From: Chloroflexota bacterium
GTDB taxonomy: Bacteria; Chloroflexota; Dehalococcoidia; Tepidiformales; Tepidiformaceae
Length of the DNA stretch: 64,000 bases
Reading direction: 5' to 3'
Assembly: GCA_016234445.1 (NCBI GenBank)
Contig: JACRBT010000005.1
Span: forward strand, 1 to 64,000
Below are positions 24,384-32,712 of this stretch, piece after piece (the stretch's first letter is position 1; each line of letters begins with the position of its first letter). The notes beneath the pieces were generated by a model. That model had not been told where the DNA came from and did no database searches. It saw only the letters and a list, made by a program, of their open reading frames with translations. Made by a program: the position numbers and the translations under genes.

Positions 24384-25211
24384 ATGTCCGACGTGCTCCT
24401 TGAGAAGCGGCCCGATGGCGTCGCGCTCATCACCCTGAACCGGCCGGAGTCGCTCAACTCCATGGGCGGGGAGCTGATCCCGCTGTTGGGCCGCTACCTC
24501 CAGGAGTGCGAACACGACCGGGAGGTGCGCTGCGTCGCCCTCACGGGGGCCGGGCGCGCCTTCTGCGCCGGCGGCGACGTCCGCGGCATGCAGCAGCGCG
24601 ACGGCGACCGCCCGGGAGGCGCGGGCGAAACCGGCGCCGAGGTCGCGCGTTTCGAAGCCCTGGTCCGGGAGCTGCGCGCCTCCCACGAAGCCGTCAGCCT
24701 CCGCCTCCACACGATGGCGAAGCCCGCTGTGGCGATCGTCAACGGCCACGCCGTCGGCGCCGGGATGAGCCTCGCCCTCGCCTGCGACATCCGGATCTGC
24801 GGCGAACAGGCGAAGTTCGGCACCGCCTTCAAGAACGTCGGCCGCAGCGGAGACTTCGGCGGGAGCTACTTCCTCCCCCGGATCGTCGGGAACGGGAAGG
24901 CCCGCGAGCTCTACTTCACGGCCGAGATCCTCGACGCCGCGAAGGCCCTGGAACTCGGGATCGCCAACCGCGTCGTCCCCCAGGACCGGCTCCTGGAGGA
25001 GGGCCTCGCCTTCTGTGCGAAGCTCGCCGCCGGGCCGACCGCCGCCTATGGCCGGATGAAGGCAAACCTCAACCTGGCCGAAACCGGCACCCTGAAGGAG
25101 CTGCTCGACCACGAAGCCCTGCAGATGCGTCTCGCCGGCTTCAGCAGCGACGCCCGCGAGGCCGTCGCGGCCTTCCTCGAAAAGCGCGAACCCCGGTTCA
25201 CCGGTGAATGA
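24384..25211 (+). CDS. Enoyl-CoA hydratase/isomerase family protein
   Basis: A 275-residue crotonase. It starts with the family beta strand (VALITLNRPESLNSM), has the oxyanion-hole turn (GRAFCAGGDVRGM) and the second loop (NGHAVGAGMSLALACDIRI). It hydrates 2-enoyl-CoA or isomerises related acyl-CoAs. The heptamer array R4 lies in its leader. An SDR gene follows 27 bp downstream, so the two likely form an operon. Confidence 0.9.
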   Translation: MSDVLLEKRPDGVALITLNRPESLNSMGGELIPLLGRYLQECEHDREVRCVALTGAGRAFCAGGDVRGMQQRDGDRPGGAGETGAEVARFEALVRELRASHEAVSLRLHTMAKPAVAIVNGHAVGAGMSLALACDIRICGEQAKFGTAFKNVGRSGDFGGSYFLPRIVGNGKARELYFTAEILDAAKALELGIANRVVPQDRLLEEGLAFCAKLAAGPTAAYGRMKANLNLAETGTLKELLDHEALQMRLAGFSSDAREAVAAFLEKREPRFTGE

Positions 25212-25238
25212 CACGAACTCTGGAGGTGGAACAAGACC

Positions 25239-26063
25239 ATGATTAACCTCGACGGCAAAGTTGCGATCGTGACGGGCGGCGCCCGCGGCATCGGCGAAGG
25301 CATCGCCCGCCGCCTGGCCGCGGGGGGCGCCCGCGTCGCCATCCTCGACCTCGACGGCGAGACCGCGGCCGCGACGGCGAAATCGCTGCCGACGGCCAGC
25401 GCGGGTATGGCCTGTGACGTCGCCGAGGCGGAAGACGTGGCCGGCGCGGTCAAGGGCATCGCCGCCTCCTTCGGCCGGATCGACTTCCTCGTCAACAACG
25501 CCGGCGCCGGGCGTGGCCCGATGCCCACCGACCTCCCGGCCGAGGCGATGGCCGGTGGCGGGATCCTCGCCGTCACCCAGGAGGGCTGGGACCAGACCCT
25601 CGCCCAGAACCTGCGGACGACGTTCGTCGCCTCAAAGGCTGCGATCCCCTTCATCCGCGCCCAGGGCTCGGGGGCGATCGTGAACATCGCTTCGATCGCC
25701 GGCCTCGGCGCCTCTCCCACCCTCGCGGCCTACGCCGCGGCCAAGGCGGGCGTCATCAACTTCACCCTCAGCCTCGCCCTCGAACTGGCCCCGAACGACA
25801 TCCGCGTGAACGCGATCTGCCCCGGGTTCCTCTACACCCGCGCCTGGGAAGGCCTGGCGACGATAACCCGGAACAATAACCCGGCCTTCGCCTCCCTCAC
25901 CCCGCGCGAGGTCTTCGAGCGGATCGTCCAGCAAGGGGTGCCGATGCGCCGCGAGCAGACGCCGGAGGACATCGGCAACCTCGCCGCGTTCCTCTGCAGC
26001 GACCTCGCCCGCAACATCACCGGCCAGTACGTGTCCGTCGACGGCGGCATTACGCTGCGGTAG
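25239..26063 (+). CDS. Short-chain dehydrogenase/reductase (SDR)
   Basis: A 274-residue classical SDR: TGGARGIGEGIA at the N-terminus, Asp after beta2 (VAILDLDGE), NNAG in FLVNNAGAG, catalytic Ser/Tyr/Lys in VNIASIAGLG and AAYAAAKAGV. A region around residues 90-115 (MPTDLPAEAMAGGG) is longer than in neighbouring SDRs. Good SD (GGAGG) before the ATG. Probably co-transcribed with the enoyl-CoA hydratase. Heptamer array R5 starts a few bases after its TAG stop. Confidence 0.9.
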   Translation: MINLDGKVAIVTGGARGIGEGIARRLAAGGARVAILDLDGETAAATAKSLPTASAGMACDVAEAEDVAGAVKGIAASFGRIDFLVNNAGAGRGPMPTDLPAEAMAGGGILAVTQEGWDQTLAQNLRTTFVASKAAIPFIRAQGSGAIVNIASIAGLGASPTLAAYAAAKAGVINFTLSLALELAPNDIRVNAICPGFLYTRAWEGLATITRNNNPAFASLTPREVFERIVQQGVPMRREQTPEDIGNLAAFLCSDLARNITGQYVSVDGGITLR

Positions 26064-26077
26064 CTGGTGGCTGCCGG

Positions 26078-26235
26078 CCGTCGGCTGTCGGCTGTCGGGC
26101 TATTAGCTGTTAGCTATTAGCTATTAGCTGCTGGAGAGGCATCGGCTGAAGGCCGACCGGTACTCGGACCTCGGACCTCGGGACCTCGGGACCCGGGACT
26201 CGGTACCCGGGACTCGGGACTCGGTACTCGGTACT
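26078..26235. repeat. Composite heptamer array R5 (three unit classes in order)
   Basis: After the SDR stop come TCGGCTG-type units (about 26078-26100), then TTAGCTR-type units (about 26100-26131), a non-repetitive spacer, then CGGACCT/GGGACTC/GGTACTC-type units (about 26160-26235). The same three classes occur in the same order at 28748-28905. Confidence 0.75.
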
Positions 26236-26286
26236 TCCCCCGCGGGTGTATCGTGTGCGGAGCTTCTACCCCTGGGAGGAACTGAG

Positions 26287-27156
26287 ATGCGCTCACGATC
26301 CTGGCTGATGCTGGCGATGGCTGCCTTTGGGTTGGCCGCCTTGCTGGCCGTTGCCTGTGGCGACGACGACGACGATGACGGCGGCAGCGGGGCGGACCTC
26401 ACCGCGGCCAGCGTCGACTGCAAGGGACTGGGGGTGACCGCGCCCGCCCGGATCAAGACCGCCGGCAAGCTCGTCGTGGCCTCCGACCTCACCTACGCGC
26501 CGATGGAGTTCACGAAAGAGGGCACCGATACGGCGATCGGCGCCGACGTCGACATCGCCAACTGCATCGCCGCCGCCTGGGGCGTGAAGGCGGAGATCAA
26601 GAACACGAGCTTCGACGCCGTCATCCCCTCGCTCAAGAGCAAGCAGGTGGACGTCATCATGTCCTCCCTGAGCGTGACCGACGAGCGCAAGAAGGAAGTC
26701 GACTTCGTCGAGTACATGGTCGCGGGCTCCGGCATCCTCGTCGTCAAGGGCAACCCGGCGGGGCTCAAGTCGCTCGCCGACCTCTGCGGCAAGGACGTGG
26801 CGATCCAGACGGGCACCGTCCAGATCGACGAGGCCAAAGAGCAGGACGCCAAGTGCGCCACGAAGATCAAGCTTTCGACCTTTGAGGGCAACAACGACGT
26901 CGTCCAGGCTGTTGCCTCGAAGCGGGCCGTGGCCGGGCTCATGGACTACCCCGTGGCCGGCTACGCCGCGAAGAAGGTCAAGGGCACCGAGGTCGTCGGC
27001 GAGCAGTACAACACCGGCCCCTACGGCATCGCCGTCCGCAAGGACGACGCGGAGCTGAAGACCGCCCTCGCGGCCGCGGTTGAGGCGATGATCGCCAAAG
27101 GCCAGTACACCGCGATCCTGAAGTACTGGGGCCTCGAGGCCGGCAAACTCAAGTAG
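26287..27156 (+). CDS. Amino-acid ABC transporter substrate-binding lipoprotein
   Basis: A 289-residue SBP_bac_3-type protein. The signal peptide ends with lipobox LAVAC, giving a lipidated Cys near residue 23, followed by an Asp-rich linker (GDDDDDDGG). The body has GKLVVASDLTYAPMEF, the mobile-loop region (LKSKQVDVIMSSLSVTDERKK) and AIQTGTVQIDE. It should bind a polar amino acid and deliver it to the permease encoded next. A strong SD (GGGAGGA) precedes the ATG; a TATCGT -10-like element is upstream. A long hairpin follows its stop codon. Confidence 0.92.
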   Translation: MRSRSWLMLAMAAFGLAALLAVACGDDDDDDGGSGADLTAASVDCKGLGVTAPARIKTAGKLVVASDLTYAPMEFTKEGTDTAIGADVDIANCIAAAWGVKAEIKNTSFDAVIPSLKSKQVDVIMSSLSVTDERKKEVDFVEYMVAGSGILVVKGNPAGLKSLADLCGKDVAIQTGTVQIDEAKEQDAKCATKIKLSTFEGNNDVVQAVASKRAVAGLMDYPVAGYAAKKVKGTEVVGEQYNTGPYGIAVRKDDAELKTALAAAVEAMIAKGQYTAILKYWGLEAGKLK

Positions 27157-27165
27157 CGTTCGAGC

Positions 27166-27201
27166 AGGGGCCGGGGGTGGCCGTTGCCGCCCCCGGCCCC
27201 T
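27166..27201 (+). promoter_or_regulatory. Strong stem-loop between binding-protein and permease genes
   Basis: A 16-nt arm (27166-27181, GGGGCCGGGGGTGGC type) pairs with 27186-27201 (one non-Watson-Crick pair) over a 4-nt CGTT loop. It begins 10 nt after the lipoprotein stop and ends one base before the permease ATG. It can stabilise the upstream message or attenuate the downstream genes; no T-run follows. Confidence 0.7.
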
Positions 27202-27975
27202 ATGCTCGGCGGCGTGGAAGGGCTCTTCCTGGGCGTCATCGACTGGGGAGTCGTGCGCGACAACCTCTTCTCGGAGCTCGTCCTCCGCGGCGTCTGGATG
27301 ACCGTCCGGCTTTCGGTCCTGGCGATGCTCTTCGGGATCGCCCTCGGCACGGTCTTCGCCCTGATGCGCCTCTCCCGGCTGGCGCCCGTGCGCTGGGCGT
27401 CGCTCCTGTACATCTGGCTCTTCCGGGGGACGCCCCTCCTCGTCCAGATCGTCTTCTGGTTCTTCGCGCTGCCCCAGCTCTGGCCGGAGTGGGCGCCCTG
27501 GGACGGCAAGCTTTCGACCTTCCAGGCGGCGATCGTCGCCCTTTCGATCAACGAGGGGGCCTACATGACCGAGATCATGCGCGCCGGGATCCAGAGCGTG
27601 GACCCCGGCCAGGCCCTGGCCGCCCGCTCCCTGGGGATGACCTACCCCCTCGCCATGCGCCGGATCATCCTTCCCCAGGCGATGCGGGTCGTCATCCCGC
27701 CAACGGGCAACGAATTCATCGCCATGCTCAAGAGCTCGTCCCTGGTCAACGCGATCAGCGTCGCCGAACTCTTCTTCGTCGCCAAGCAGCAGTACTCCTC
27801 GAGCCTCAAGTACCTCGAATGGCTGCTGATCATCTCCGCCTGGTACCTGGTCCTGACGACGATCGCCAGCCTCTTCCAGGCGTGGCTGGAGGCGCGTTAC
27901 CGCGGGCCCGCCGGCGCCGCCAGCGAATCGGTCTTCAGCCGGGCGCGCCGCCCCGCCTGGATGGGAGGACGCTGA
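27202..27975 (+). CDS. Amino-acid ABC transporter permease
   Basis: A 257-residue inner-membrane permease of the HisM/GlnP family. It has a periplasmic/membrane start (LVLRGVWMTVRLSVLAM), the typical YIWLFRGTPLLVQI, and the EAA cytoplasmic loop (INEGAYMTEIMRAGIQSVDPGQ, AARSLGM). It forms the translocation path for the neighbouring lipoprotein. The ATG follows directly after a strong hairpin that buries any SD; a TTG inside the hairpin is an alternative. It overlaps the ATPase gene by one base (TGATG). Confidence 0.92.
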   Translation: MLGGVEGLFLGVIDWGVVRDNLFSELVLRGVWMTVRLSVLAMLFGIALGTVFALMRLSRLAPVRWASLLYIWLFRGTPLLVQIVFWFFALPQLWPEWAPWDGKLSTFQAAIVALSINEGAYMTEIMRAGIQSVDPGQALAARSLGMTYPLAMRRIILPQAMRVVIPPTGNEFIAMLKSSSLVNAISVAELFFVAKQQYSSSLKYLEWLLIISAWYLVLTTIASLFQAWLEARYRGPAGAASESVFSRARRPAWMGGR

Positions 27976-28739
27976 TGCCGCCCCTCCTGGAACTGGTCGA
28001 CGTGCACAAGGCCTTCGGACGGACCGAAGTCCTCCGCGGGATCTCGTTCTCGGTCGAGCCGGGCGAGGTGGTGGCCGTCCTCGGGCCCTCCGGCTCCGGC
28101 AAGTCCACGCTTCTCCTCTGCGTCAACCACCTGGAGCGGATCGACCGTGGCCGCATCCTCTTCGACGGCCGGCTCGTCGGCTATCGCGAACAGGGCGGAC
28201 GCCTGAAGGCGGAGGGGGACGCGGCCGTCGCCCGGATGCGCCGCGAGATCGGGATGGTGTTCCAGCGCTTCAACCTCTTCCCCCACCTCACCGCCCTCGG
28301 GAACGTGATGGAGGCGCCGGTCCACGTCCTCAAGCAGTCGAAGGCGGAGGCCCGCGCCCGGGCGACGGCCATGCTCAGCCGGGTGGGGCTCGGCGACAAG
28401 CTCGACGCTTACCCATCCCAGCTCTCCGGCGGTCAGCAGCAGCGCGTCGCCATTGCCCGCTCCCTCGCCATGGGCCCCCGGCTGATGCTCTTCGACGAAG
28501 TGACGAGCGCCCTCGACCCGGAACTGGTGGGAGAGGTCCTCGAGGTGATGCGGGGCCTCGCCGAGATGGGGATGACGATGCTCGTCGTCACCCACGAGAT
28601 GGCCTTCGCTCGCGAAGCCGCCAGCCGGGTGATCTTCATGGACGAAGGCGCCGTCGTCGAAGACGCGCCCCCGGCCGCGTTCTTCGCCAGCCCCCGCAGC
28701 GACCGGGCCCGCCAGTTCCTCAGCCGCTACGGGCGGTAG
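27975..28739 (+). CDS. Amino-acid ABC transporter ATP-binding protein
   Basis: A 254-residue ABC ATPase with Walker A (GPSGSGKST), Q-loop (MVFQRFNLFPH), signature LSGGQQQRVAIAR, Walker B (LMLFDEVTSALDPE) and H-loop (TMLVVTHEM). It belongs to the polar-amino-acid (GlnQ/HisP) subgroup. A short insertion (about residues 60-78, GYREQGGRLKAEGDAAVARM) precedes the Q-loop. It is the third gene of the SBP-permease-ATPase operon. Its TAG stop is followed directly by heptamer array R6. Confidence 0.95.
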   Translation: MPPLLELVDVHKAFGRTEVLRGISFSVEPGEVVAVLGPSGSGKSTLLLCVNHLERIDRGRILFDGRLVGYREQGGRLKAEGDAAVARMRREIGMVFQRFNLFPHLTALGNVMEAPVHVLKQSKAEARARATAMLSRVGLGDKLDAYPSQLSGGQQQRVAIARSLAMGPRLMLFDEVTSALDPELVGEVLEVMRGLAEMGMTMLVVTHEMAFAREAASRVIFMDEGAVVEDAPPAAFFASPRSDRARQFLSRYGR

Positions 28740-28747
28740 GCGGCGGA

Positions 28748-28905
28748 TGGCTGTCGGCTGTCGGCGGGGAGCTGTTAGCTATTAGCTGTTAGCTATTAGC
28801 TGTTAGTTGGCAGCCCAAAGGAGTTTACACGGTACCGCGTAGCCGCTACTGTTGTTCGGACCTCGGACCTCGGACCTCGGGACTCAGGACTCAGGACTCG
28901 GTACT
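28748..28905. repeat. Composite heptamer array R6 (three unit classes in order)
   Basis: TCGGCTG-type units (28748-28764), TTAGCTR-type units (about 28770-28806), a spacer (28807-28857), then CGGACCT and GGACTCA units (28858-28905). Same class order as R5. It fills the gap between the ABC ATPase stop and the HTH gene. Confidence 0.75.
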
Positions 28906-28914
28906 TCGGAAGCG

Positions 28915-29166
28915 ATGATGGGCGAACGCGGGCGGCCGGTCGAACTCTGGACGGCGGAACGGGTGGCGGCCCTGCGGGCGCGGCTTGGGCTGAGCCAGGC
29001 CGACCTTGCCCGCCGCCTGGGCATGCGCCAGCAGACGGTGAGCGAGTGGGAGACGGGCCGTTATGCCCCCCGCGGCGCCTCCGCCACGCTCCTCGGGATC
29101 CTCGCCGAGGAGGCGGCCGCCTACGACGCCTCCCCGCCCGGCGGCGAAGGCGAGAAGCCCCGGTGA
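28915..29166 (+). CDS. XRE-family HTH regulator, small
   Basis: An 83-residue Cro/CI-type helix-turn-helix protein: AALRARLGLSQADLARRLGM then RQQTVSEWETGRYAPRG are helices 1-4, with an Ala-rich ending. Two ATGs in tandem (28915, 28918) are both possible; the weak GGA upstream does not decide. Its TGA overlaps the GTG of the DUF2851 gene (GTGA), so the two are coupled and it may regulate that operon. Heptamer array R6 lies directly upstream and may contain the operator. Confidence 0.85.
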   Translation: MMGERGRPVELWTAERVAALRARLGLSQADLARRLGMRQQTVSEWETGRYAPRGASATLLGILAEEAAAYDASPPGGEGEKPR

Positions 29167-30293
29167 GCGCCCGGGCGGCTGTCGCGGCCGGGGCCTTCGC
29201 CTCCGAGTCCGAGCTCGCGGCCCGCTGGGGCGAGGGCGTCCGCGGCCCCCTTCGCCTCGAAGACGGCCGTGCCCTCAAGGTGGTTTTCCCGGGCGTCCCC
29301 GGCGGCGCCAGTGGCCCCGACTACACCGGCGCGATCGTCGAGGCCGGGGACGACCTCCTCCGCGGGGACGTCGAACTCCACCTCCGCGCCAGCGGCTGGC
29401 GGAGCCACGGCCACCACCTCGACCCTGCCTACGCCGGCGTCGTCCTCCACGTCGTCGAGGCGAACGACACCGGCGCCCTTGCCACCCTCGGCAGCGGCGG
29501 CCGCGCGATCCCGGTGCTCGTCCTCCGCGCCGCGGCCGCGGGACTCCGGGAAGGCTTCACCCCGCCCTGTGCCTTCGCCGCGGCCCACGGCATGGAGGTC
29601 GCGGCCACCCTCGAACGGATGGGCGCCCGGCGCCTCCGCCAGAAGGCCGTCCGCGTCGCGCCCCTTGTCGAATCCGCAGGAACCGGGCAGGCGCTCTTTA
29701 CCCTCCTCCTCGAAACCCTCGCCGGGGCCGCGAACCGGGCCGCCTTCGCCCGCCTGGCCCGGGAGCTGCCCCTCGCCGCCATCCTCGAACGCCTCGACCG
29801 CCGCTATCCCGGCGTCGACCGCCCCTTCGCCGCTGCCGCCGAGTTGAAGGGCGCCGCCGCCCTCCTTGCCCTCCGCCGGGCCGGCCTCCGGCCACTTGCT
29901 TCGCCGGCGCGGCGTCTGGAGCTCGCGGGCGCCCTGGTCGCCGGGCTCTGGCCCGGGAGCGAAAGAGGCTGGCCGGCCGCGCTCCAGGAGGGCACACCCC
30001 TGCGCCTCCGTGCCCCCGGCCTCGGGAGGGGGATGGCGGTCGAGCTCGCCGTCAACGCCGTCCTCCCGGTCGCCCTTGCCTCGGGCGCCTGGGCCGAAGC
30101 GAGCGTCGAGGCGGCCTGGCTGGCGCTGCCTTCTCCCGGCACCTATGGCCGCCTCAAGCGGCTTGAAGGCTGGCTCGGCCATGGCGGCGGACGTCCCTTC
30201 GCCTCGGCGGCGCGGCTCCAGGGAGGGCTCCTCCTCCACCGCGACTACTGCACCAGGGGGATGTGCGGCCGCTGCCCGCTCTCGGGTGCCTGA
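29163..30293 (+). CDS. DUF2851 family protein
   Basis: A 376-residue protein of DUF2851, function unknown. Recognisable blocks are GPDYTGAIVEAGDDLLRGDV, HLRASGWRSHGHH near the first quarter, RRLRQKAVRVAPLV in the middle and the cysteine-rich ending YCTRGMCGRCPL, which could bind metal. The family is of unassigned role; some members sit near nucleic-acid enzymes. The GTG start overlaps the HTH gene stop. It is convergent with the PIG-L gene, about 10 bp away. Confidence 0.8.
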   Translation: MSARAAVAAGAFASESELAARWGEGVRGPLRLEDGRALKVVFPGVPGGASGPDYTGAIVEAGDDLLRGDVELHLRASGWRSHGHHLDPAYAGVVLHVVEANDTGALATLGSGGRAIPVLVLRAAAAGLREGFTPPCAFAAAHGMEVAATLERMGARRLRQKAVRVAPLVESAGTGQALFTLLLETLAGAANRAAFARLARELPLAAILERLDRRYPGVDRPFAAAAELKGAAALLALRRAGLRPLASPARRLELAGALVAGLWPGSERGWPAALQEGTPLRLRAPGLGRGMAVELAVNAVLPVALASGAWAEASVEAAWLALPSPGTYGRLKRLEGWLGHGGGRPFASAARLQGGLLLHRDYCTRGMCGRCPLSGA

Positions 30294-30303
30294 ACCGCCC
30301 GGG

Positions 30304-31191
30304 TCAGTGCTGGCCCTTCGGCTTGGCCACGAGCGGAGGCGCCGGCGGCGCGCCTTCGGGGGCAGCCTTCTCGGCTTCCGGCTCCGGGCGCCGCATCGGC
30401 CGGCGGATGCTCCAGCGCCGGAAGCGCTCCTCGATCGGCTTTTCGCCCTCACGCTCGACCTGCTCCCGGCGCTGCTTGAGGAAGTCCTCCCGCGTCCGCC
30501 CGCCGATCTGGCTGGTGTGGCAGAGGATCGCTTCGACCTTCGTCTCCCAGTGGGCGGTGATGTCGACCGTGTAGTCCGGGTCGTCCGAGCCGGCGAGGAG
30601 CACCTCGTTCACCTGGTGACTGACGAGCCCGTCCTCCTCGTGCTGGGGATAGAAGAGACGGTCGCGGACGAGCGGGTAGATCGCGTCCGCCGTGACCGTC
30701 CCGACGTTCCTGTGGTCGCGGTGGTTGAAGCCGCGGCGGAAGGCGTCCCAGGTGATGACGACGTCTGGCCGGTGGATCCGGAGGAGGCGGACGATCTGCC
30801 CCCGGAGCTCGTGCTCGTCGACGGTGAAGCCGTCCGGGTAGCCGAGGAGGATGCATTCCTTCACGCCGAGGCGGCGGCAGGCGGCGCGCTGTTCCTCTTC
30901 GCGGATGGCGGCCAGCTTCTCGGGGTGCATCGACTCGTCGTGGGTGCCCTTGTCGCCGCCGGTGACAAGGACGTAGCGCACGTCCCAGCCCTCGGCGCAC
31001 CACTTCGCCACCGTCCCCCCGCAGACGAACTCGGCATCGTCGGGGTGGGCCATGATCACCATGGCGTTGAGGGGCCCCTCGATCGGCGGCGGCGCCTCCT
31101 GCTGGGCGGACCCGATCGGCGGGGCGCTCGCGCCGGCGGGCGGGGCTTTCGCGGCGCCCTTCGTCTTCCCCTTGTCTCGCTTCTTGCTCAT
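30304..31191 (-). CDS. PIG-L family deacetylase
   Basis: A 295-residue zinc de-N-acetylase. The AHPDDAEFVCGG motif supplies the first zinc ligands, HESMHPEKLAAIREEE is typical of the family, LGYPDG follows, and the second histidine motif is FNHRDHRNVG. Family members deacetylate GlcNAc conjugates (MshB, BshB, PIG-L) or small amides. The basic/Pro-rich N-terminal extension (first about 40 residues) and the Pro/Ala-rich tail (RRPEPEAEKAAPEG) are unusual. It lies 150 bp downstream of an MshA-like glycosyltransferase on the same strand. Confidence 0.9.
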   Translation of the reverse strand: MSKKRDKGKTKGAAKAPPAGASAPPIGSAQQEAPPPIEGPLNAMVIMAHPDDAEFVCGGTVAKWCAEGWDVRYVLVTGGDKGTHDESMHPEKLAAIREEEQRAACRRLGVKECILLGYPDGFTVDEHELRGQIVRLLRIHRPDVVITWDAFRRGFNHRDHRNVGTVTADAIYPLVRDRLFYPQHEEDGLVSHQVNEVLLAGSDDPDYTVDITAHWETKVEAILCHTSQIGGRTREDFLKQRREQVEREGEKPIEERFRRWSIRRPMRRPEPEAEKAAPEGAPPAPPLVAKPKGQH

Positions 31192-31297
31192 CGGGCGAAC
31201 CTCACGCCGGACATCGTAGCCGGGAGCCCCGCCCCCGGGCGAGCGCCGTGCGCCGCGGGACGCGGCGCACGCGTTCACCCCTGGCGGCGCTCGTCGT

Positions 31298-31341
31298 CCC
31301 CTTCCCCCACGAAGTGGGGGAGGGGGCCAGGGGGTGAGGGG
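31298..31341. repeat. GC-rich palindromic repeat, copy 4
   Basis: CCCCCACGAAGTGGGGG core with flanking C- and G-rich arms, adjacent to the glycosyltransferase TGA stop (31342-31344, minus strand). A hairpin terminator or mRNA 3' stabiliser is possible. Confidence 0.65.
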
Positions 31342-32628
31342 TCAGGGCCTGCCGCCGGCCGCCACCACCGCCGCTTCGTAGACTTCCTTGCCGAACCCGT
31401 TCCCGGCTTCGCGGCGGCCACGGGGGCGGTACGCTTCGGCCACTTCGTCGTAGACCTCCGCCACCCGGAGGGCGATCGCCCGCCAGCGGAACCGCTCGAC
31501 CGACCGCCGCGCCGCCCGGCTGAAGTTCGCCCGCAGCTCCGGGTTGGCGAGCAGCACTTCCAGCTTCTCGGCGAAGGGCTCCGGGCAGCGCCAGGGGATC
31601 AGGTAGCCCGTCACCCCGTCATCGACCGTCGAGACGAGCCCCCCGACGCGTGAGGCCACGACCGGCGTCCCGCAGGCCATCGCCTCCACCGCGACCAGGC
31701 CGAAGCTCTCGTAGTAGCTCGGGACGACGCAGACGTCGGCGGCGCTGTAGTAGGTGGGGAGCGCGTCGTGGGGGACTGCCCCGGTGAAACGCACCCGCCC
31801 GCCGACGCCGAGCGCCTCCGCCTGCGCCTCCAGTTCGGCGCGAAGGGCGCCGGCCCGCTCGTCGCCGCCGACGATGAGGAGGGTCGTGCCCTCCACCTCG
31901 AGCTGGGCGAAGGCGCTGATCAGGATGTCGACGCCCTTCAGCTTCTCCAGCCGTCCCACCCAGAGGAGGACGGGCGTCTCCGCCGGGAGCCCCAGCGCCT
32001 CCCGGCTGGCGCGGCGGTCGCGGGGGCTGAAGAGCTCAAGGTCGACGCCGCAGGGGATCGTGTGCATCCGCCGGGGGTCCGCCCCGTAGTAGCGTTCGAG
32101 GAGGACGCGCTCGTGGTCGCTGGCCGTGATGATCGCGTCCGCGTGGTGGGCGATCGCGCGCTCGTGCTGGATCCGGAAGGTCGGCTCCTCTTCGCTGATC
32201 CGGGCCCGGTTCTTGACCTCGCCCAGGGTGTGGAACATGACGACGTGGGGCCGCCGGGCCTCCCGGGCGAGGAGTTCACCGGCCCGGCCGCTCTGCCAGT
32301 AGTGGCTGTGGTAGACCGCGTAGGGCTGTTCCCCTTCGGCGACGAAGGCGCGCATGTCCTGGACGAACTCAGGGAGGTAGGCAGCCATCTCCTCCTTCGC
32401 CATCGGCTCCGGCGGGCCGGCCGCGATCCTGACCAGGCGGAGGTTCGGGGCGACCTCTTCCACCCGGGGCAGGTCACCGTCGAGCCGCGTGAAGATGTCG
32501 ACTTCGTAGCCGAGGGCCGCCAGTTCGCGAGAGAGTTCGAGGACGTAGACGTTCATCCCGCCCGTTTCCCGGCCGCCGAGGGGCGCCAATGGGCTGGTGT
32601 GCAACGAGATCTGGGCGATGCGCGTCAT
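31342..32628 (-). CDS. GT4 glycosyltransferase, MshA-like
   Basis: A 428-residue GT-B enzyme. The N-terminus (ISLHTSPLAPLG, GGMNVYVLELSRELAALGY, VDIFTR) matches D-inositol-3-phosphate glycosyltransferase/MshA, and the C-terminal donor domain has LLWVGRLEKLKGVDIL, SYYESFGLVAVEAMACGTPVV and VDDGVTGYLIP with the E-x7-E pattern. It transfers a nucleotide-sugar residue to an inositol or lipid acceptor; sucrose synthase-like and other GT4 roles are possible. The ATG at 32628 has GGAGCGG upstream. The downstream PIG-L gene suggests an MshA/MshB-like pair. Confidence 0.88.
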   Translation of the reverse strand: MTRIAQISLHTSPLAPLGGRETGGMNVYVLELSRELAALGYEVDIFTRLDGDLPRVEEVAPNLRLVRIAAGPPEPMAKEEMAAYLPEFVQDMRAFVAEGEQPYAVYHSHYWQSGRAGELLAREARRPHVVMFHTLGEVKNRARISEEEPTFRIQHERAIAHHADAIITASDHERVLLERYYGADPRRMHTIPCGVDLELFSPRDRRASREALGLPAETPVLLWVGRLEKLKGVDILISAFAQLEVEGTTLLIVGGDERAGALRAELEAQAEALGVGGRVRFTGAVPHDALPTYYSAADVCVVPSYYESFGLVAVEAMACGTPVVASRVGGLVSTVDDGVTGYLIPWRCPEPFAEKLEVLLANPELRANFSRAARRSVERFRWRAIALRVAEVYDEVAEAYRPRGRREAGNGFGKEVYEAAVVAAGGRP

Positions 32629-32712
32629 GGCCGCTCCGTCCCCGGGGTGGGAATCCTCCCCGCCGGACTTCCCATTGTGCGCCATCGCGGCGGGGGGCCG
32701 CCAACCGGGGCC

